NCBI RefSeq assembly: GCF_036014195.1
Contig: NZ_CP107918.1
Location: forward strand, 5,890,001 to 5,954,000
Origin: Streptomyces sp. NBC_00442
GTDB lineage: Bacteria; Actinomycetota; Actinomycetes; Streptomycetales; Streptomycetaceae
Direction of reading: 5' to 3'
DNA: 64,000 nt
Shown: piece after piece, positions 1 through 9,248 of the stretch
Layout: every line of letters starts with the position of its first letter
Position numbering within the stretch: position 1 is the first letter of the stretch
Notes under the pieces: generated by a model
What the model was told of the DNA's origin: nothing
Seen by the model: only the letters and a program-made list of their open reading frames with translations
The model's database searches: none
Made by a program: the position numbers and the translations under genes

Positions 1-1
1 C

Positions 2-709
2 CTTCCCGCCGTCGACGTCCGCGACGGCCAGGCCGTACGGCTCGTCCACGGCGAGTCCGGCTCCGAGACCTCCTACGGCTCGCCCCTCCAGGCGGCCCTC
101 GCCTGGCAGCGCTCGGGCGCCGAGTGGCTGCACCTGGTCGACCTGGACGCGGCGTTCGGCACCGGCGACAACCGCGCGCTGATCGCCGAGGTCGCGGGCG
201 CCATGGACATCAAGGTCGAGCTGTCCGGCGGCATCCGCGACGACGCCACCCTGGAGGCGGCCCTCGCCACCGGCTGCACCCGCGTCAATCTCGGCACCGC
301 CGCCCTGGAGACCCCGGAATGGGTCGCCAAGGTCATCGCCCAGTACGGCGACAAGATCGCGGTCGGCCTCGACGTGCGCGGCACCACGCTGCGCGGCCGC
401 GGCTGGACCCGCGACGGCGGCGACCTGTACGAGACCCTGGCCCGCCTGGACTCCGAGGGCTGCGCGCGGTACGTCGTCACCGACATCGCCAAGGACGGCA
501 CGCTGACCGGCCCCAACCTGGAGCTCCTGAGGAACGTCTGCGCCGCCACGGACAAGCCGGTGGTGGCGTCCGGCGGAGTCTCCTCCCTGGACGACCTGCG
601 CGCGATCTCCGAGCTGGTCCCGCTCGGTGTCGAGGGCGCGATCGTCGGCAAGGCCCTGTACGCGAAGGCCTTCACGCTGGAAGAGGCGCTCAAGGCGGTG
701 GCGGCATGA
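2..709 (+). CDS. priA: Bifunctional phosphoribosyl isomerase PriA (HisA/TrpF), 5' end missing
   Basis: The frame is open from base 2 and its start lies before the window. This (beta/alpha)8-barrel enzyme isomerises ProFAR in histidine synthesis and, in actinobacteria that lack a separate trpF, phosphoribosylanthranilate in tryptophan synthesis. The visible N-terminal stretch [18 protein letters not shown] carries the first catalytic Asp, and [15 protein letters not shown] carries the second catalytic Asp and a phosphate-binding loop. No separate trpF is seen in the window although trpE, C, B and A are present, which fits the dual role. The stop overlaps the next start as ATGA, so translation is probably coupled within a his operon. 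Confidence 0.93.
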   Translation, partial: LPAVDVRDGQAVRLVHGESGSETSYGSPLQAALAWQRSGAEWLHLVDLDAAFGTGDNRALIAEVAGAMDIKVELSGGIRDDATLEAALATGCTRVNLGTAALETPEWVAKVIAQYGDKIAVGLDVRGTTLRGRGWTRDGGDLYETLARLDSEGCARYVVTDIAKDGTLTGPNLELLRNVCAATDKPVVASGGVSSLDDLRAISELVPLGVEGAIVGKALYAKAFTLEEALKAVAA

Positions 710-1128
710 GTGACATGAGCGGCATGGGCGGCGAGATCCGCAGGACCTCCTCCGGCTCCGCGTTCGACGAGCGCTTCGGCTCCTCGCGGGTCGTGGAGCT
801 GCCGGGCGGCCTCGTCCTGGTCGGCGGCTGCACGTCGACGGTCACCGGCCGCATCGACGATTCGGGCCCCTACCAGCAGGCCGTCACCGCGTTCGGCGTT
901 GCCATCAAGTCGCTGGAGTCCGTGGGGCTCGGCCGGCAGGACGTGGTGCGCACCCGTGTGTACATCACCCATGCCCGAGACGTCGACGACGTGGGCCGCG
1001 CCCACAAGGAACTCTTCGACGACGTGCGCCCCGCCACCACGATGGTGATCGTGTCCGGCTTCGTCGACCCGAGCCTGGTGGTCGAGGTCGAGGTAGAGGC
1101 GTACCGGCGGACGGCGGCACAGGCATGA
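706..1128 (+). CDS. RidA family protein (YjgF/YER057c/UK114)
   Basis: A 140-residue protein with RidA hallmarks: [17 protein letters not shown] near the N-terminus, the conserved Arg region VRTRVYIT mid-protein, and a C-terminal [10 protein letters not shown] strand. RidA proteins deaminate reactive enamine/imine intermediates from PLP enzymes and often sit in amino-acid operons. It overlaps priA by four bases at its start and hisF by four bases at its end, so it is built into the his operon between two barrel enzymes. The start at 706 is chosen for the ATGA coupling; an internal ATG nine bases downstream is possible. The exact substrate cannot be told from sequence. Confidence 0.88.
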   Translation: MSDMSGMGGEIRRTSSGSAFDERFGSSRVVELPGGLVLVGGCTSTVTGRIDDSGPYQQAVTAFGVAIKSLESVGLGRQDVVRTRVYITHARDVDDVGRAHKELFDDVRPATTMVIVSGFVDPSLVVEVEVEAYRRTAAQA

Positions 1129-1880
1129 CCCTCGCGGTACGCGTGATCCCCTGCCTGGACGTGGACAACGGCCGGGTCGTCAAGGGCGTCAACTTCCAGA
1201 ACCTGCGTGATGCCGGCGACCCGGTCGAGATGGCCAAGCTGTACGACGCCGAGGGCGCCGACGAGCTGACCTTCCTCGACATCACGGCCTCCTCCGGCAA
1301 CCGCGAGACCACCTACGACGTGGTGCGGCGCACGGCCGAGCAGGTCTTCATCCCGCTCACCGTCGGCGGCGGCGTGCGCAGCGCCGACGACGTCGACAAG
1401 CTGCTGCGGGCGGGCGCGGACAAGGTGGGCGTGAACACGGCCGCGATCGCCCGCCCCGACCTGATCCGCGAGATCGCCGAGCGCTTCGGCCGCCAGGTCC
1501 TGGTCCTCTCGGTCGACGCCCGGCGCACCGCGTCCGGCTCCTTCGAGGTGACGACGCACGGCGGCCGCACGGGCACGGGCATCGACGCGGTCGAATGGGC
1601 CCACCGGGCCGCGGAGTTGGGTGCGGGGGAGATCCTGCTCAACTCGATGGACGCGGACGGCACCAAGGACGGCTACGACACCGAGATGATCGCGGCGGTC
1701 CGCCGCCACGTCACCGTCCCGGTCATCGCCTCCGGCGGCGCCGGCCGCCTGGACCACTTCCCGCCGGCGATCGAGGCGGGCGCGGACGCGGTCCTGGCCG
1801 CGTCGGTCTTCCACTTCGGCGACCTGCGCATCGCGGAGGTCAAGCAGGCGCTGGCGAAGGCGGGCCACCCGGTCCGCTGA
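1125..1880 (+). CDS. hisF: Imidazole glycerol phosphate synthase cyclase subunit HisF
   Basis: A 251-residue TIM barrel, the usual HisF length. The N-terminal [18 protein letters not shown] contains the first catalytic Asp, and VLSVDARR contains the second. Phosphate-binding glycine loops are seen at TVGGGVRS and IASGGAGR. With HisH it turns PRFAR and ammonia into imidazole glycerol phosphate and AICAR. HisH is not in the window. The start overlaps the RidA stop by four bases. The gene ends about 100 bases before an AT-rich operator region, so this arm of the his operon seems to stop here, while hisI lies apart at 4772. Confidence 0.96.
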   Translation: MTLAVRVIPCLDVDNGRVVKGVNFQNLRDAGDPVEMAKLYDAEGADELTFLDITASSGNRETTYDVVRRTAEQVFIPLTVGGGVRSADDVDKLLRAGADKVGVNTAAIARPDLIREIAERFGRQVLVLSVDARRTASGSFEVTTHGGRTGTGIDAVEWAHRAAELGAGEILLNSMDADGTKDGYDTEMIAAVRRHVTVPVIASGGAGRLDHFPPAIEAGADAVLAASVFHFGDLRIAEVKQALAKAGHPVR

Positions 1881-1974
1881 CCACGCCCGCCCCGGAGCCC
1901 GGCACGCAGCACTGCGCGCCGGGCTCCCGCGCGTACGGCGGTGGCGCGCCGGGGAAGGGGATACGCAGCTTTAT

Positions 1975-1996
1975 TTGCGCAACAAATATTGCGCAA
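1975..1996 (+). promoter_or_regulatory. Double TTGCGCAA operator and promoter of the ArsR/MFS pair
   Basis: Two perfect 8-bp palindromes TTGCGCAA lie at 1975-1982 and 1989-1996, centres 14 bp apart, in an AT-rich island unlike the surrounding DNA. The second copy supplies a -35-like TTGCGC. TAGTCT, a TANNNT-type -10, follows 17 bp later at 2012-2017, which puts the expected transcript start at or next to the ATG at 2025. No ribosome-binding site precedes that ATG, so a leaderless mRNA is likely. The site is well placed for autorepression by the ArsR-type protein just downstream. Confidence 0.7.
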
Positions 1997-2024
1997 CTTT
2001 ATTTTCCTATCTAGTCTCGACGGC

Positions 2025-2612
2025 ATGGCAGCCCGGGGCAATCGCAGGATCACCGACGTCGACACGCTCAAGGCGTTCGGCCACCCCCTGCGCATGAAGC
2101 TCTACCGCGCGCTCTACATCGCCCGCTCCGCCACCGCGTCCCAGCTCGCCGACCAGGTCGACGAGGCGGTGTCCCTCGTCAGCTACCACCTGCGCAAGCT
2201 CGCCGACCACGGCCTGATCGAAGCGGCCGAGTCGCCGGGCACGGACGGGCGGGAGCGGTGGTGGCAGCCGGCGTCGGAAGGCATCAGCTACCGGCACGAG
2301 GATTTCACGGACGCCCCCGAGAAGGTGGCGGCCCACACCTCCGTCACCCGCCTCCTCGTGGAACAGCGTATGGACCTCTACCGCGCCTACCTCGACGAGA
2401 TGGCCGCCTGGGGCGCCGAGTGGACGGGCGCGTCCTTCAGCAGCGAGTACCCGCTCCGGCTGACCTCGGCCGAACTGACCGAGCTGGAGGGGGAGTTGGA
2501 CGCCGTGCTCAAGAAGTTCAAGGAGCGCGGCGACACCGCGACGGCGAACGACGACATCGAGGGCCGCGAAAACGTCTCGGTCCACCTGTACGGCTTCCCG
2601 TTCCGCGTCTGA
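2025..2612 (+). CDS. ArsR-family winged-helix transcriptional regulator
   Basis: A 195-residue regulator. Residues about 10-75 form an ArsR-type winged helix: TLKAFGHPLRMKLYRAL, then recognition region ASQLADQVDEAVSLVSYHLR and wing LIEAAESPGTDGRERWW. No ArsR metal-binding CxC motif is seen, so it is probably not a metal sensor. The rest is a long helical effector/dimer region typical of ArsR proteins paired with MFS exporters in streptomycetes. ATG 2025 is chosen because it follows the promoter directly; an upstream extension would run through the operator. The MFS gene starts 18 bases after the stop, so the pair is probably an autoregulated efflux operon. The ligand is unknown. Confidence 0.88.
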   Translation: MAARGNRRITDVDTLKAFGHPLRMKLYRALYIARSATASQLADQVDEAVSLVSYHLRKLADHGLIEAAESPGTDGRERWWQPASEGISYRHEDFTDAPEKVAAHTSVTRLLVEQRMDLYRAYLDEMAAWGAEWTGASFSSEYPLRLTSAELTELEGELDAVLKKFKERGDTATANDDIEGRENVSVHLYGFPFRV

Positions 2613-2630
2613 GTCTCCGAGAGGTCCGCC

Positions 2631-3872
2631 ATGTCCGTCACCACCCTCATACCGCCCGCGACCGCCCGCCCGGCCCACCGCGACGGCAACGTCCTGCGCT
2701 GGCTCGCCGCGTACACCTCCTCGCTCGTCGGCGACAGCGTCTACTACATGGCGCTCGCCTGGGCCGCGGCGCGTTCCGGGAGCGCGGGGCAGGCCGGGCT
2801 CGTGCTCGCGGTCGGCGCCGTGCCGAGGGCGCTGCTCATGCTGGGCGGCGGAGTGATCGCCGACCGGTTCGGGCCCCGCCTCGTCGTCATCGGCAGCGAC
2901 GCCGCCCGCAGCGTGATCATCCTGGGCATGGCCGCGGCCCTGCTGCTCTCCGGGCCGCACCTCTGGCTCCTGATCGTGATCGCCCTGGTCTTCGGCGCCG
3001 TGGACGCGGTGCTCCTGCCCGCGCTCGGAGCGCTGCCGCCCAGGATCACAGGACCCGGCGAACTCGCCCGGGTGCAGGGCCTCAAGGGGCTCGCTACGCG
3101 GGTCGCCGGCGTGGCCGGGGCCCCGCTCGGCGGGCTCGCCGTGGCCCTCGGCGGCACCGCGGCCACGTTCGCCGTGGCCGGCGGCCTGTTCGCCGTGTCG
3201 ACCCTGCTGCTCGTCCGGGTCCGCATCGCCGGGCTCGACGGCGACGGGCGGCAGACGAAGGAATCTCCGCTGCGCGACCTCTCCGACGGCCTGCGCTACA
3301 TCCGCGGACACCGGCTGCTCGCCCCGCTGATGCTGGTCCTCGCCATCGGCGAGCTGGGGTTCGCGGCGCCGCTCAACATCGGCCTCACGCTGCTCGCGAA
3401 GGAGCGGGCCTGGGGCGCGTCCGGCATGGGCTGGATCGTCGCGGCGTTCGGTGCGGGCGCGGGGGCCGCCTCGCTGCTGCTCTCGGTGCGGGGCCGCATC
3501 CCGCGCGCCGGGCTCGTCCTGCCGGTGTCCCTGCTCGGCGCCACCATGGCCATCGCCGGCCTCGCGTACGCCCCCTCGGTCGCCCTCGCCGCCGTCGCCG
3601 GGGTCTTCATGGGCCTGCTCGCCGGGCTGAGCGGCGCCCTGTGCGGGGCGCTGATGCAGACCGCCACGGCGCCGGCCTATCTGGGCCGGGTCACCGCCGT
3701 GGCCTCCCTGTTCACCCTGGGCATCGCGCCGCTCGGCTACCCGGTCGCGGGCGCCGCGATCGGCGTCTGGGGCACCACGCCGGTCTTCCTGGCCGGTGCG
3801 GGTGTGTGCGCGACGGGTGCGGTGATCGGCCTGGCCTCGGGCCGTCTGCGCCGCGCGGAACTCCCGCACTGA
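2631..3872 (+). CDS. MFS transporter, probable drug or metabolite exporter
   Basis: A 413-residue polytopic membrane protein with about 12 hydrophobic segments. The loop after TM2 reads GGGVIADRFGPRLVVIGSDAAR, the major-facilitator motif A pattern (G-x3-DR-G-R), and there is a hydrophilic central loop near residues 195-215. Family resemblance is to MFS_3/EntS-like exporters. A GAGAGG ribosome-binding site lies just before ATG 2631. It follows the ArsR regulator closely, which supports inducible export of a toxic compound. The substrate cannot be inferred. Confidence 0.88.
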   Translation: MSVTTLIPPATARPAHRDGNVLRWLAAYTSSLVGDSVYYMALAWAAARSGSAGQAGLVLAVGAVPRALLMLGGGVIADRFGPRLVVIGSDAARSVIILGMAAALLLSGPHLWLLIVIALVFGAVDAVLLPALGALPPRITGPGELARVQGLKGLATRVAGVAGAPLGGLAVALGGTAATFAVAGGLFAVSTLLLVRVRIAGLDGDGRQTKESPLRDLSDGLRYIRGHRLLAPLMLVLAIGELGFAAPLNIGLTLLAKERAWGASGMGWIVAAFGAGAGAASLLLSVRGRIPRAGLVLPVSLLGATMAIAGLAYAPSVALAAVAGVFMGLLAGLSGALCGALMQTATAPAYLGRVTAVASLFTLGIAPLGYPVAGAAIGVWGTTPVFLAGAGVCATGAVIGLASGRLRRAELPH

Positions 3873-3900
3873 GCCCCGTGCGGGCGACCGCCGCACCGTG

Positions 3901-3998
3901 AGCCGAGCCGAGCCGAGCCGAGCCGAGCCGAGCCGAGCCGAGCCGAGCCGAGCCGAGCCGAGCCGAGCAGGGCAGAGCAGAGCAGAGCAGAGCAGAGC
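3901..3998. repeat. AGCCG pentanucleotide microsatellite followed by AGAGC repeats
   Basis: Thirteen perfect tandem copies of AGCCG fill 3901-3965, then an 8-base interruption, then five copies of AGAGC at 3974-3998. The tract sits between the convergent ends of the MFS gene and the TIGR03085-type gene. On the + strand it reads as SRAEP repeats, but nothing suggests a real gene there. Such a tract is prone to slippage and is likely strain-variable. Confidence 0.95.
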
Positions 3999-4055
3999 CG
4001 GACGGGCGCCGGCCGGTCCCCGAGCGGATCCCCCCCCGCCGGGCCGCCCCCGCCC

Positions 4056-4688
4056 TCAGATCCCGAGCTTCGCCTCGATCGCCCGCGTCGCCGCTTCCTT
4101 CTCGCCCTCGATCTCGACGCGGGCGGCGTCCTGGCGCCCGTACGCGAAGAGCATCAGCTCGCCCGGCTCGCCGGTCACCGTCACCACCGGGGTGCCCTTG
4201 TGCGCCACCGCCGTCTGCCCGTCCGGGCGGCGCAGCACGATGCCCACCGGGGCCTTGCGGCCCATCACACGGGCCGCCTTCTCCAGACGGGCCCACAGCG
4301 CGTCCGCGAACACCGGGTCGAGCTCGCGGGGCGTCCAGTCGGCCTGGGCCCGGCGGACGTCCTCGGCGTGGACGTAGAACTCCACCGCGTTGGCACCCTC
4401 GTCGATCTGCTTGAGGCTGTACGGCGAGAACTTCGGCGGGCCGGTGCGGATCAGCTGGATCAGTTCCTCGAACGGCTTGCCGGCGAACTCCGCCTGCACC
4501 CGGTCGAGGCGATTCCTGAGCGCGCCGATCAGGATCCCGCCCGCCGCGTCGAGGCGCCGTTCGCGCACCACGACATGGGCCGCGAGTTCCCGGGCCGTCC
4601 AGCCCTCGCACAGGGTCGGAGCCTCGGGGCCCGCCGCTTCCAACAGGTCGGCGAGCAGAAGCCGTTCACGCTTGGCATGGGTCGACAT
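4056..4688 (-). CDS. TIGR03085-type metal-binding protein (DinB/maleylpyruvate isomerase-like fold)
   Basis: A 210-residue protein. The N-terminal four-helix region begins [19 protein letters not shown] and contains [20 protein letters not shown], the Trp-x-His pattern of mycothiol-dependent maleylpyruvate isomerase/DinB proteins. A second His lies in [11 protein letters not shown]. The C-terminal part resembles the SCP2-like MDMPI_C domain and ends in a charged helix. Function is probably mycothiol-linked detoxification or metal binding, by family only. ATG 4688 is preferred over an upstream extension because it begins the conserved N-terminus. It is divergent from hisI, with 83 bases between them. 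Confidence 0.8.
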   Translation of the reverse strand: MSTHAKRERLLLADLLEAAGPEAPTLCEGWTARELAAHVVVRERRLDAAGGILIGALRNRLDRVQAEFAGKPFEELIQLIRTGPPKFSPYSLKQIDEGANAVEFYVHAEDVRRAQADWTPRELDPVFADALWARLEKAARVMGRKAPVGIVLRRPDGQTAVAHKGTPVVTVTGEPGELMLFAYGRQDAARVEIEGEKEAATRAIEAKLGI

Positions 4689-4771
4689 GTCTGCCAGCGT
4701 ACGGCGGCCGGGGTCGTCCGGACAGTGGACGCACCGCCCGGCCGCCCCGCGGGCCACGGCAGAATGGGGGT

Positions 4772-5122
4772 ATGACCAGCAATCTCGACCCCGCCATCGC
4801 CGCCCGCCTCAAGCGCGGCGCGGATGGTCTGGTCCCGGCCATCGCCCAGCAGTACGACACCGGTGAGGTGCTCATGCTCGGCTGGATGGACGACGAGGCC
4901 CTGCACCGCACCCTGACCACCGGCCGCTGCACGTACTGGTCGCGCAGCCGTCAGGAGTACTGGGTCAAGGGCGACACCTCCGGGCACGTCCAGCACGTCA
5001 AGTCGGTCGCCCTGGACTGCGACGCGGACACCGTCCTGGTCAAGGTCGACCAGGTGGGCGCGGCCTGCCACACCGGGGACCGCACCTGTTTCGACGCCGA
5101 CGTACTCGACCTCGGGAAGTAG
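4772..5122 (+). CDS. hisI: Phosphoribosyl-AMP cyclohydrolase HisI
   Basis: A 116-residue monofunctional cyclohydrolase that opens the purine ring of PR-AMP in histidine synthesis. Hallmarks: [30 protein letters not shown], and metal-ligand cysteines in [13 protein letters not shown] and [12 protein letters not shown]. The length fits the single-domain form with no fused HisE. trpE begins nine bases downstream, so histidine and tryptophan genes are co-transcribed here, a layout I know from Streptomyces. Confidence 0.96.
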   Translation: MTSNLDPAIAARLKRGADGLVPAIAQQYDTGEVLMLGWMDDEALHRTLTTGRCTYWSRSRQEYWVKGDTSGHVQHVKSVALDCDADTVLVKVDQVGAACHTGDRTCFDADVLDLGK

Positions 5123-5131
5123 CAAGCAGTC

Positions 5132-6616
5132 ATGGACCTCGACACCTTCCGCAAGCTCGCCGTCGACCGCCGCGTCATCCCGGTCCACCGGCGCCTGCTC
5201 GCCGACGGCGACACCCCGGTCGGCCTCTACCGCAAGCTCGCCGCCGAGCGGCCCGGCACCTTCCTGCTCGAATCCGCGGAGAACGGCCGCACCTGGTCGC
5301 GGTACTCCTTCGTCGGCGTGCGCTCCGCCGCGACCCTCACCGTGCGCGACGGCGAGGCCCACTGGCTCGGCACGCCGCCCGTCGGCGTCCCCACTTCGGG
5401 TGATCCTCTGGCGGCCCTGAAGGCCACCGTCGAGGCGCTGCACACCCCGCGCGACCTGGTCGCGGGAATGCCGCCCTTCACCGGCGGCATGGTCGGCTAC
5501 CTCGGCTACGACATCGTGCGGCGCCTGGAGAAGATCGGCGAGCACGGCGGCGACGACCTGAAGCTGCCCGAGCTGACCATGCTGCTCACCTCGGACCTCG
5601 CGGTGCTCGACCACGGGGACGGCTCGGTCCTCCTGATCGCCAACGCGATCAACCACAACGACCTCGACACCGGTGTGGACGAGGCGTACGAGGACGCCGT
5701 GGCCCGGCTCGACGCGATGGAGGCCGACCTCGCGAAGCCCGCCGAGTACGCGCCGGTCGCGCTGCCCGCGTCGGAGCTCCCCGAATACACCGCGCTGTGG
5801 GGCGGCCCGGACTACCAGGGCGCCGTCGAGGACATCAAGGAGCGCATCCGGGCCGGCGAGGCCTTCCAGGTGGTTCCCTCGCAGCGCTTCGAAACCTCTT
5901 GCAACGCAAGCGCGTTGGACGTCTACCGGGTGCTGCGGGCCACCAACCCGTCGCCGTACATGTACCTGTTCCGCTTCGACGGCTTCGACGTCGTCGGCTC
6001 CAGCCCCGAGGCCCTCGTCAAGGTCGAGGACGGCCGGGCGATGCTGCACCCGATCGCCGGGACCCGGCCGCGCGGCGCCACCCCGCAGCACGACCAGGCG
6101 CTCGCCGACGAGCTGCTCGCCGATCCCAAGGAGCGCGCCGAGCACCTCATGCTCGTCGACCTCGGCCGCAACGACCTGGGCCGGGTCTGCGAGCCCGGCT
6201 CGGTGGAGGTCGTGGACTTCATGTCGATCGAGCGGTACTCCCATGTGATGCACATCGTGTCGACCGTGACCGGCACGGTCGCCGAGGGACGCACCGCCTT
6301 CGACGTCCTGACGGCCTGCTTCCCGGCCGGCACGCTCTCCGGCGCCCCCAAGCCCCGCGCGATGCAGATCATCGAGGAGCTGGAGCCCAGCCGCCGCGGG
6401 CTCTACGGCGGCTGTGTCGGCTACCTCGACTTCGCCGGGGACTCCGACACCGCGATCGCGATCCGTACCGCGCTGCTGCGGGACGGCACCGCGTACGTGC
6501 AGGCCGGAGCCGGCGTGGTCGCCGACTCCGACCCGGTCGCGGAGGACGACGAGTGCCGCAACAAGGCGGCCGCCGTCCTGCGCGCCGTCAACACGGCCAA
6601 CCGGCTCAGCCGGTGA
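5132..6616 (+). CDS. trpE: Anthranilate synthase component I
   Basis: A 494-residue protein that converts chorismate to anthranilate using ammonia or glutamine. The N-terminal half has the Trp-feedback element [16 protein letters not shown]. The C-terminal chorismate-binding domain shows [41 protein letters not shown] and [14 protein letters not shown], all diagnostic. No glutamine amidotransferase subunit is fused or adjacent. The stop lies inside the 3' end of the convergent peptidase gene, an 11-base overlap. I saw no leader peptide with tandem Trp codons upstream, since hisI abuts it. Confidence 0.96.
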   Translation: MDLDTFRKLAVDRRVIPVHRRLLADGDTPVGLYRKLAAERPGTFLLESAENGRTWSRYSFVGVRSAATLTVRDGEAHWLGTPPVGVPTSGDPLAALKATVEALHTPRDLVAGMPPFTGGMVGYLGYDIVRRLEKIGEHGGDDLKLPELTMLLTSDLAVLDHGDGSVLLIANAINHNDLDTGVDEAYEDAVARLDAMEADLAKPAEYAPVALPASELPEYTALWGGPDYQGAVEDIKERIRAGEAFQVVPSQRFETSCNASALDVYRVLRATNPSPYMYLFRFDGFDVVGSSPEALVKVEDGRAMLHPIAGTRPRGATPQHDQALADELLADPKERAEHLMLVDLGRNDLGRVCEPGSVEVVDFMSIERYSHVMHIVSTVTGTVAEGRTAFDVLTACFPAGTLSGAPKPRAMQIIEELEPSRRGLYGGCVGYLDFAGDSDTAIAIRTALLRDGTAYVQAGAGVVADSDPVAEDDECRNKAAAVLRAVNTANRLSR

Positions 6617-7826
6617 ACGCGGCGGTTCCGTTCGGGGTGCCGAGCCCCGACGGGCCGTCGTAGCCGCTGCCTCCCTTGCACAGGTAGGCCGGCGAGCAGC
6701 TGCCGTTCGAGCCGCTCGTCACGTCGTTGAGCGAGCCGGTGTGGGCGTACGGGAACGAGGCCGGGGTGGAGCCCGAGGACGGGACGCCCGCCAGCGCGTA
6801 CACCGCGGCGATCAGCGGCGAGGACGCGCTGGTGCCGCCGAACACCTCCCAGCCCGGGTCGCCGCCGTAGGTGTCGTACACCGCGACACCCGTGGCCGGG
6901 TCGGCGACCGCCGAGACGTCCGCGACGGTCCGCTTCGAGCAGCCGGTGTCCTTCTGCCAGCTCGGCTTCGCGTCGTACGCGGAGCAGCCGGATCCGGCGC
7001 CGCTCCACACGCTCTCGGTCCAACCCCGGCTGTTCGAGGCCGTCTTGAGCGAGGTGCCGCCGACGGCGGTGACGTAGCGGGAGGCGGCCGGGTACTCGGT
7101 GCCGTATCCGCCGTCACCGGAGCTCACGGTGATGGCGACGCCCGGGTGGTTGAAGTACTGGCTGTCGTAGGACGTGTCGGAGGACGACTCGCCGCCGCCG
7201 TAGCTGTTGGAGACGTACTTCGCGCCGAGCGAGACCGCCGTGTTGACGGCCGTGCCGAGGTTCGCCATCGACGCCGACTTGGCCTCGACGAGCAGGATCT
7301 TGCAGTTGGGGCAGGCCGCGCTGACCATGTCGAGGTCGAGGGATATCTCTTCGGCCCAGCCGGCGTCCGCGCCCGGCAGCGTCGACGTGCCGGTCTGACC
7401 GACCTTCTTGAAGCAGCCGTTGGCCACGGTGCAGGCCGGAAGCCCGTACTGGGAGCGGTACTTGGCGAGGTCGGCCGCCGCGTTGGGGTCGTCGTACGCG
7501 TCGACGATCGCCACCGTACGGCCCGAACCGGCCGTCGACGACGGCAACTTGTACGCGGACTGGAGCGAGGAGGGCCCGAGGCCGGACGGCGCCGCCGCGC
7601 CGGTCAGCGAGCGCTCGGTGTGCGCCGAGGCGACCGTGCCGCCGGTCACCTTCAGTGCCTTGCAGGCCATGACGTCGACGCGTGTCGGGGCCGCGCAGGA
7701 GCGGACGGTGGTGACGTGCGCCGCGGTGGAGGGACCGGTGGCCGCCTGGGCGAGGGGAGTTGCCAGGGCGAGCGCTGCCGCGGCCAGCGTGGCGGCCAGG
7801 GCGGTGGGGGAGAGGGTTCTGCGCAA
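6606..7826 (-). CDS. Secreted S53 family serine-carboxyl peptidase (sedolisin type)
   Basis: A 406-residue protein with a cleavable signal, [20 protein letters not shown] followed by ATPLAQA. The catalytic domain has Glu and Asp in the [16 protein letters not shown] segment, the oxyanion/substrate segment [16 protein letters not shown], and the nucleophilic Ser in [11 protein letters not shown] calcium-site tail, [10 protein letters not shown] then [13 protein letters not shown], closes the protein. It lacks most of a long inhibitory propeptide. The start is a TTG behind a good GGAGG site seven bases upstream. It overlaps trpE tail to tail by 11 bases. It probably digests protein outside the cell at acid pH. 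Confidence 0.9.
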   Translation of the reverse strand: MRRTLSPTALAATLAAAALALATPLAQAATGPSTAAHVTTVRSCAAPTRVDVMACKALKVTGGTVASAHTERSLTGAAAPSGLGPSSLQSAYKLPSSTAGSGRTVAIVDAYDDPNAAADLAKYRSQYGLPACTVANGCFKKVGQTGTSTLPGADAGWAEEISLDLDMVSAACPNCKILLVEAKSASMANLGTAVNTAVSLGAKYVSNSYGGGESSSDTSYDSQYFNHPGVAITVSSGDGGYGTEYPAASRYVTAVGGTSLKTASNSRGWTESVWSGAGSGCSAYDAKPSWQKDTGCSKRTVADVSAVADPATGVAVYDTYGGDPGWEVFGGTSASSPLIAAVYALAGVPSSGSTPASFPYAHTGSLNDVTSGSNGSCSPAYLCKGGSGYDGPSGLGTPNGTAAFTG

Positions 7827-8142
7827 CTTACTGCCTCCGTGATGTGGGTGTACCAGGAGTCGTGCGGTGTGCGCGGTGCCGGCCGTTCCGCGTGGTGCGC
7901 GACCCGACCGGCGGCGAACCTAGGCTGACTGGGCCATGCCAACAAGGAGCGCGCCGGAATCTCTATCGCCGCTTTGCCTTCGAGGGCCGTTCGGGGACAG
8001 TTCCCGGGCGGTTCGGGGGAATGCGATAACCGTTCGATGGCCGGCCGCTTGCCCGTTCTTGGTTCCCGCGCACCGCTCGGCGCGGCAGGGCTGCGGGCCC
8101 CCGGGTGACACGCCGTGCCGCGCGCAGGCGATAGTGGAGTAC
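7827..8142. other. Divergent intergenic region, S53 peptidase / TIGR02234 gene
   Basis: About 316 bases between divergent genes. It holds the ribosome-binding site of the peptidase (CGGAGG on the minus strand). An open frame runs in from 7936 ahead of the downstream gene, but its residues look non-coding. I found no convincing palindrome or sigma-type promoter. Confidence 0.4.
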
Positions 8143-8793
8143 GTGAGTGCCGCATCCGTACCCCAGCCCCGTGCCGAAGCAGCCGCGCCGTCCGCTCGCG
8201 GCGGCGGCGGCCGCCGCAGCCTGGCCGCCGCACTGTTCGCCGGCGCGGTCGGCGCCGCCGTCGTCCTCATGGCCTCCGGCCAGACCTGGGCTCACGGCAA
8301 CGCGGCCGTCGGCGGCGGCGCGCTGCCCCTGAAGGCGTCCGGCGGCGACATCACCGGCGTGCCCTCCGCCCTCGCGATCGTCGGGCTCGCGGCCCTCGTC
8401 GCGGTCTTCGCGGTGCGCGGCGCGGGCCGGATCCTGGTCGCCGCGCTGCTCACGCTCAGCGGCGCGGGAGCCGCGGCGACCGCCTGGCTGGGCGTCGGCG
8501 ACAGCACGGCCCTCGACGAGAAGGCGGCCAAGGCAAGCGGCGACGCAGCGGCCACCGTCGGCTCGCTCACCCACACCGGCTGGCCCTACGTCGCGGTCGC
8601 GGGCGGCGTCCTGCTGCTGCTCGCCGGGCTGCTCGCCCTCCGTTTCGGCAAGGCCTGGCCCGCGATGGGCGGCCGCTACGAGCGCGACGGCGCCCCCCGT
8701 CCGCGCAAGGCGCGCACCGCGCCCGACCCCGAGCGCCCCGAGGAACTCTGGAAGGCGCTCGACCGCGGCGAGGACCCCACGCGCGAGAGCTGA
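8143..8793 (+). CDS. TIGR02234-type tryptophan-biosynthesis-associated membrane protein
   Basis: A 216-residue membrane protein with four hydrophobic segments, near residues 25-45, 70-90, 95-115 and 145-165, and a basic, hydrophilic C-terminal tail ending in KALDRGEDPTRES. It matches the actinobacterial family always found between trpE and trpC, whose role is unknown. GTG 8143 is chosen because the sequence before it is arginine- and proline-rich and unlike coding DNA, while the family begins near this point. The next gene follows after 112 bases. Confidence 0.82.
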   Translation: MSAASVPQPRAEAAAPSARGGGGRRSLAAALFAGAVGAAVVLMASGQTWAHGNAAVGGGALPLKASGGDITGVPSALAIVGLAALVAVFAVRGAGRILVAALLTLSGAGAAATAWLGVGDSTALDEKAAKASGDAAATVGSLTHTGWPYVAVAGGVLLLLAGLLALRFGKAWPAMGGRYERDGAPRPRKARTAPDPERPEELWKALDRGEDPTRES

Positions 8794-8905
8794 CCCCCGC
8801 ACTCACCCACCCTTCGCGGTGCGGGACAATGGCAGCGAGCGTCGGGTCCGACGACAGCGGCAGCGCCGACCACAACACGTGCAACACCTACGAGGAGCAA
8901 CCCCC

Positions 8906-9175
8906 ATGGCGAAGAGCGGCCACGGCCACACCCCGGCAGCATGGACCGGTGTCATCATTGCCTTCATCGGATTCTGCGTGACCTGCGTCTTCATAGTGGC
9001 CGCCAACCCGGCGGGCTTCTGGGCCGGCATCGCGCTTCTCGGCATCGCCGCGGTCGTCGGCGGCATCATGAAGATCGCGGGCCTCGGCACCCCGAAGGAC
9101 ACGCCGGAGGTCCAGCGCATGCGCGAGGACGCCGCCGCCAAGGTCCGCGCCCGCCTCGAAGCCCAGGCCGGCTGA
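8906..9175 (+). CDS. HGxxPAAW-motif small membrane protein
   Basis: An 89-residue protein whose N-terminus contains HGHTPAAW, the motif that names this actinobacterial family. Two transmembrane helices follow (IIAFIGFCVTCVFIVAA and IALLGIAAVVGGIM), then a charged helical tail. GAGGAG lies nine bases before ATG 8906. Function is unknown, but the gene is a fixed member of the trp neighbourhood. A strong hairpin terminator follows 16 bases after the stop. Confidence 0.85.
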   Translation: MAKSGHGHTPAAWTGVIIAFIGFCVTCVFIVAANPAGFWAGIALLGIAAVVGGIMKIAGLGTPKDTPEVQRMREDAAAKVRARLEAQAG

Positions 9176-9191
9176 GCCCGGAACCACCGTG

Positions 9192-9225
9192 CGACAGGCG
9201 CAGCCCGACCGGGCTGCGCCTGTCG
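9192..9225 (+). terminator. 16-bp-stem hairpin, probable terminator
   Basis: A perfect 16-bp inverted repeat (CGACAGGCGCAGCCCG and its complement) is separated by only two bases. It lies between the HGxxPAAW gene and the DUF2752 gene. A frame reading through it could start at 9189, but the hairpin argues for a later start. Confidence 0.85.
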
Positions 9226-9248
9226 ACGTGAACGGGGACAATCGCCGA

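Noticed and set aside
3898..4377. Open frame with SRAEP repeats at its N-terminus
   Set aside because: It is the translation of the AGCCG microsatellite running antisense into the TIGR03085-type gene; no ribosome-binding site and no protein-like remainder.
5100..5131. Trp attenuator or leader peptide before trpE
   Set aside because: Only nine bases separate hisI from trpE and there is no tandem Trp codon frame.
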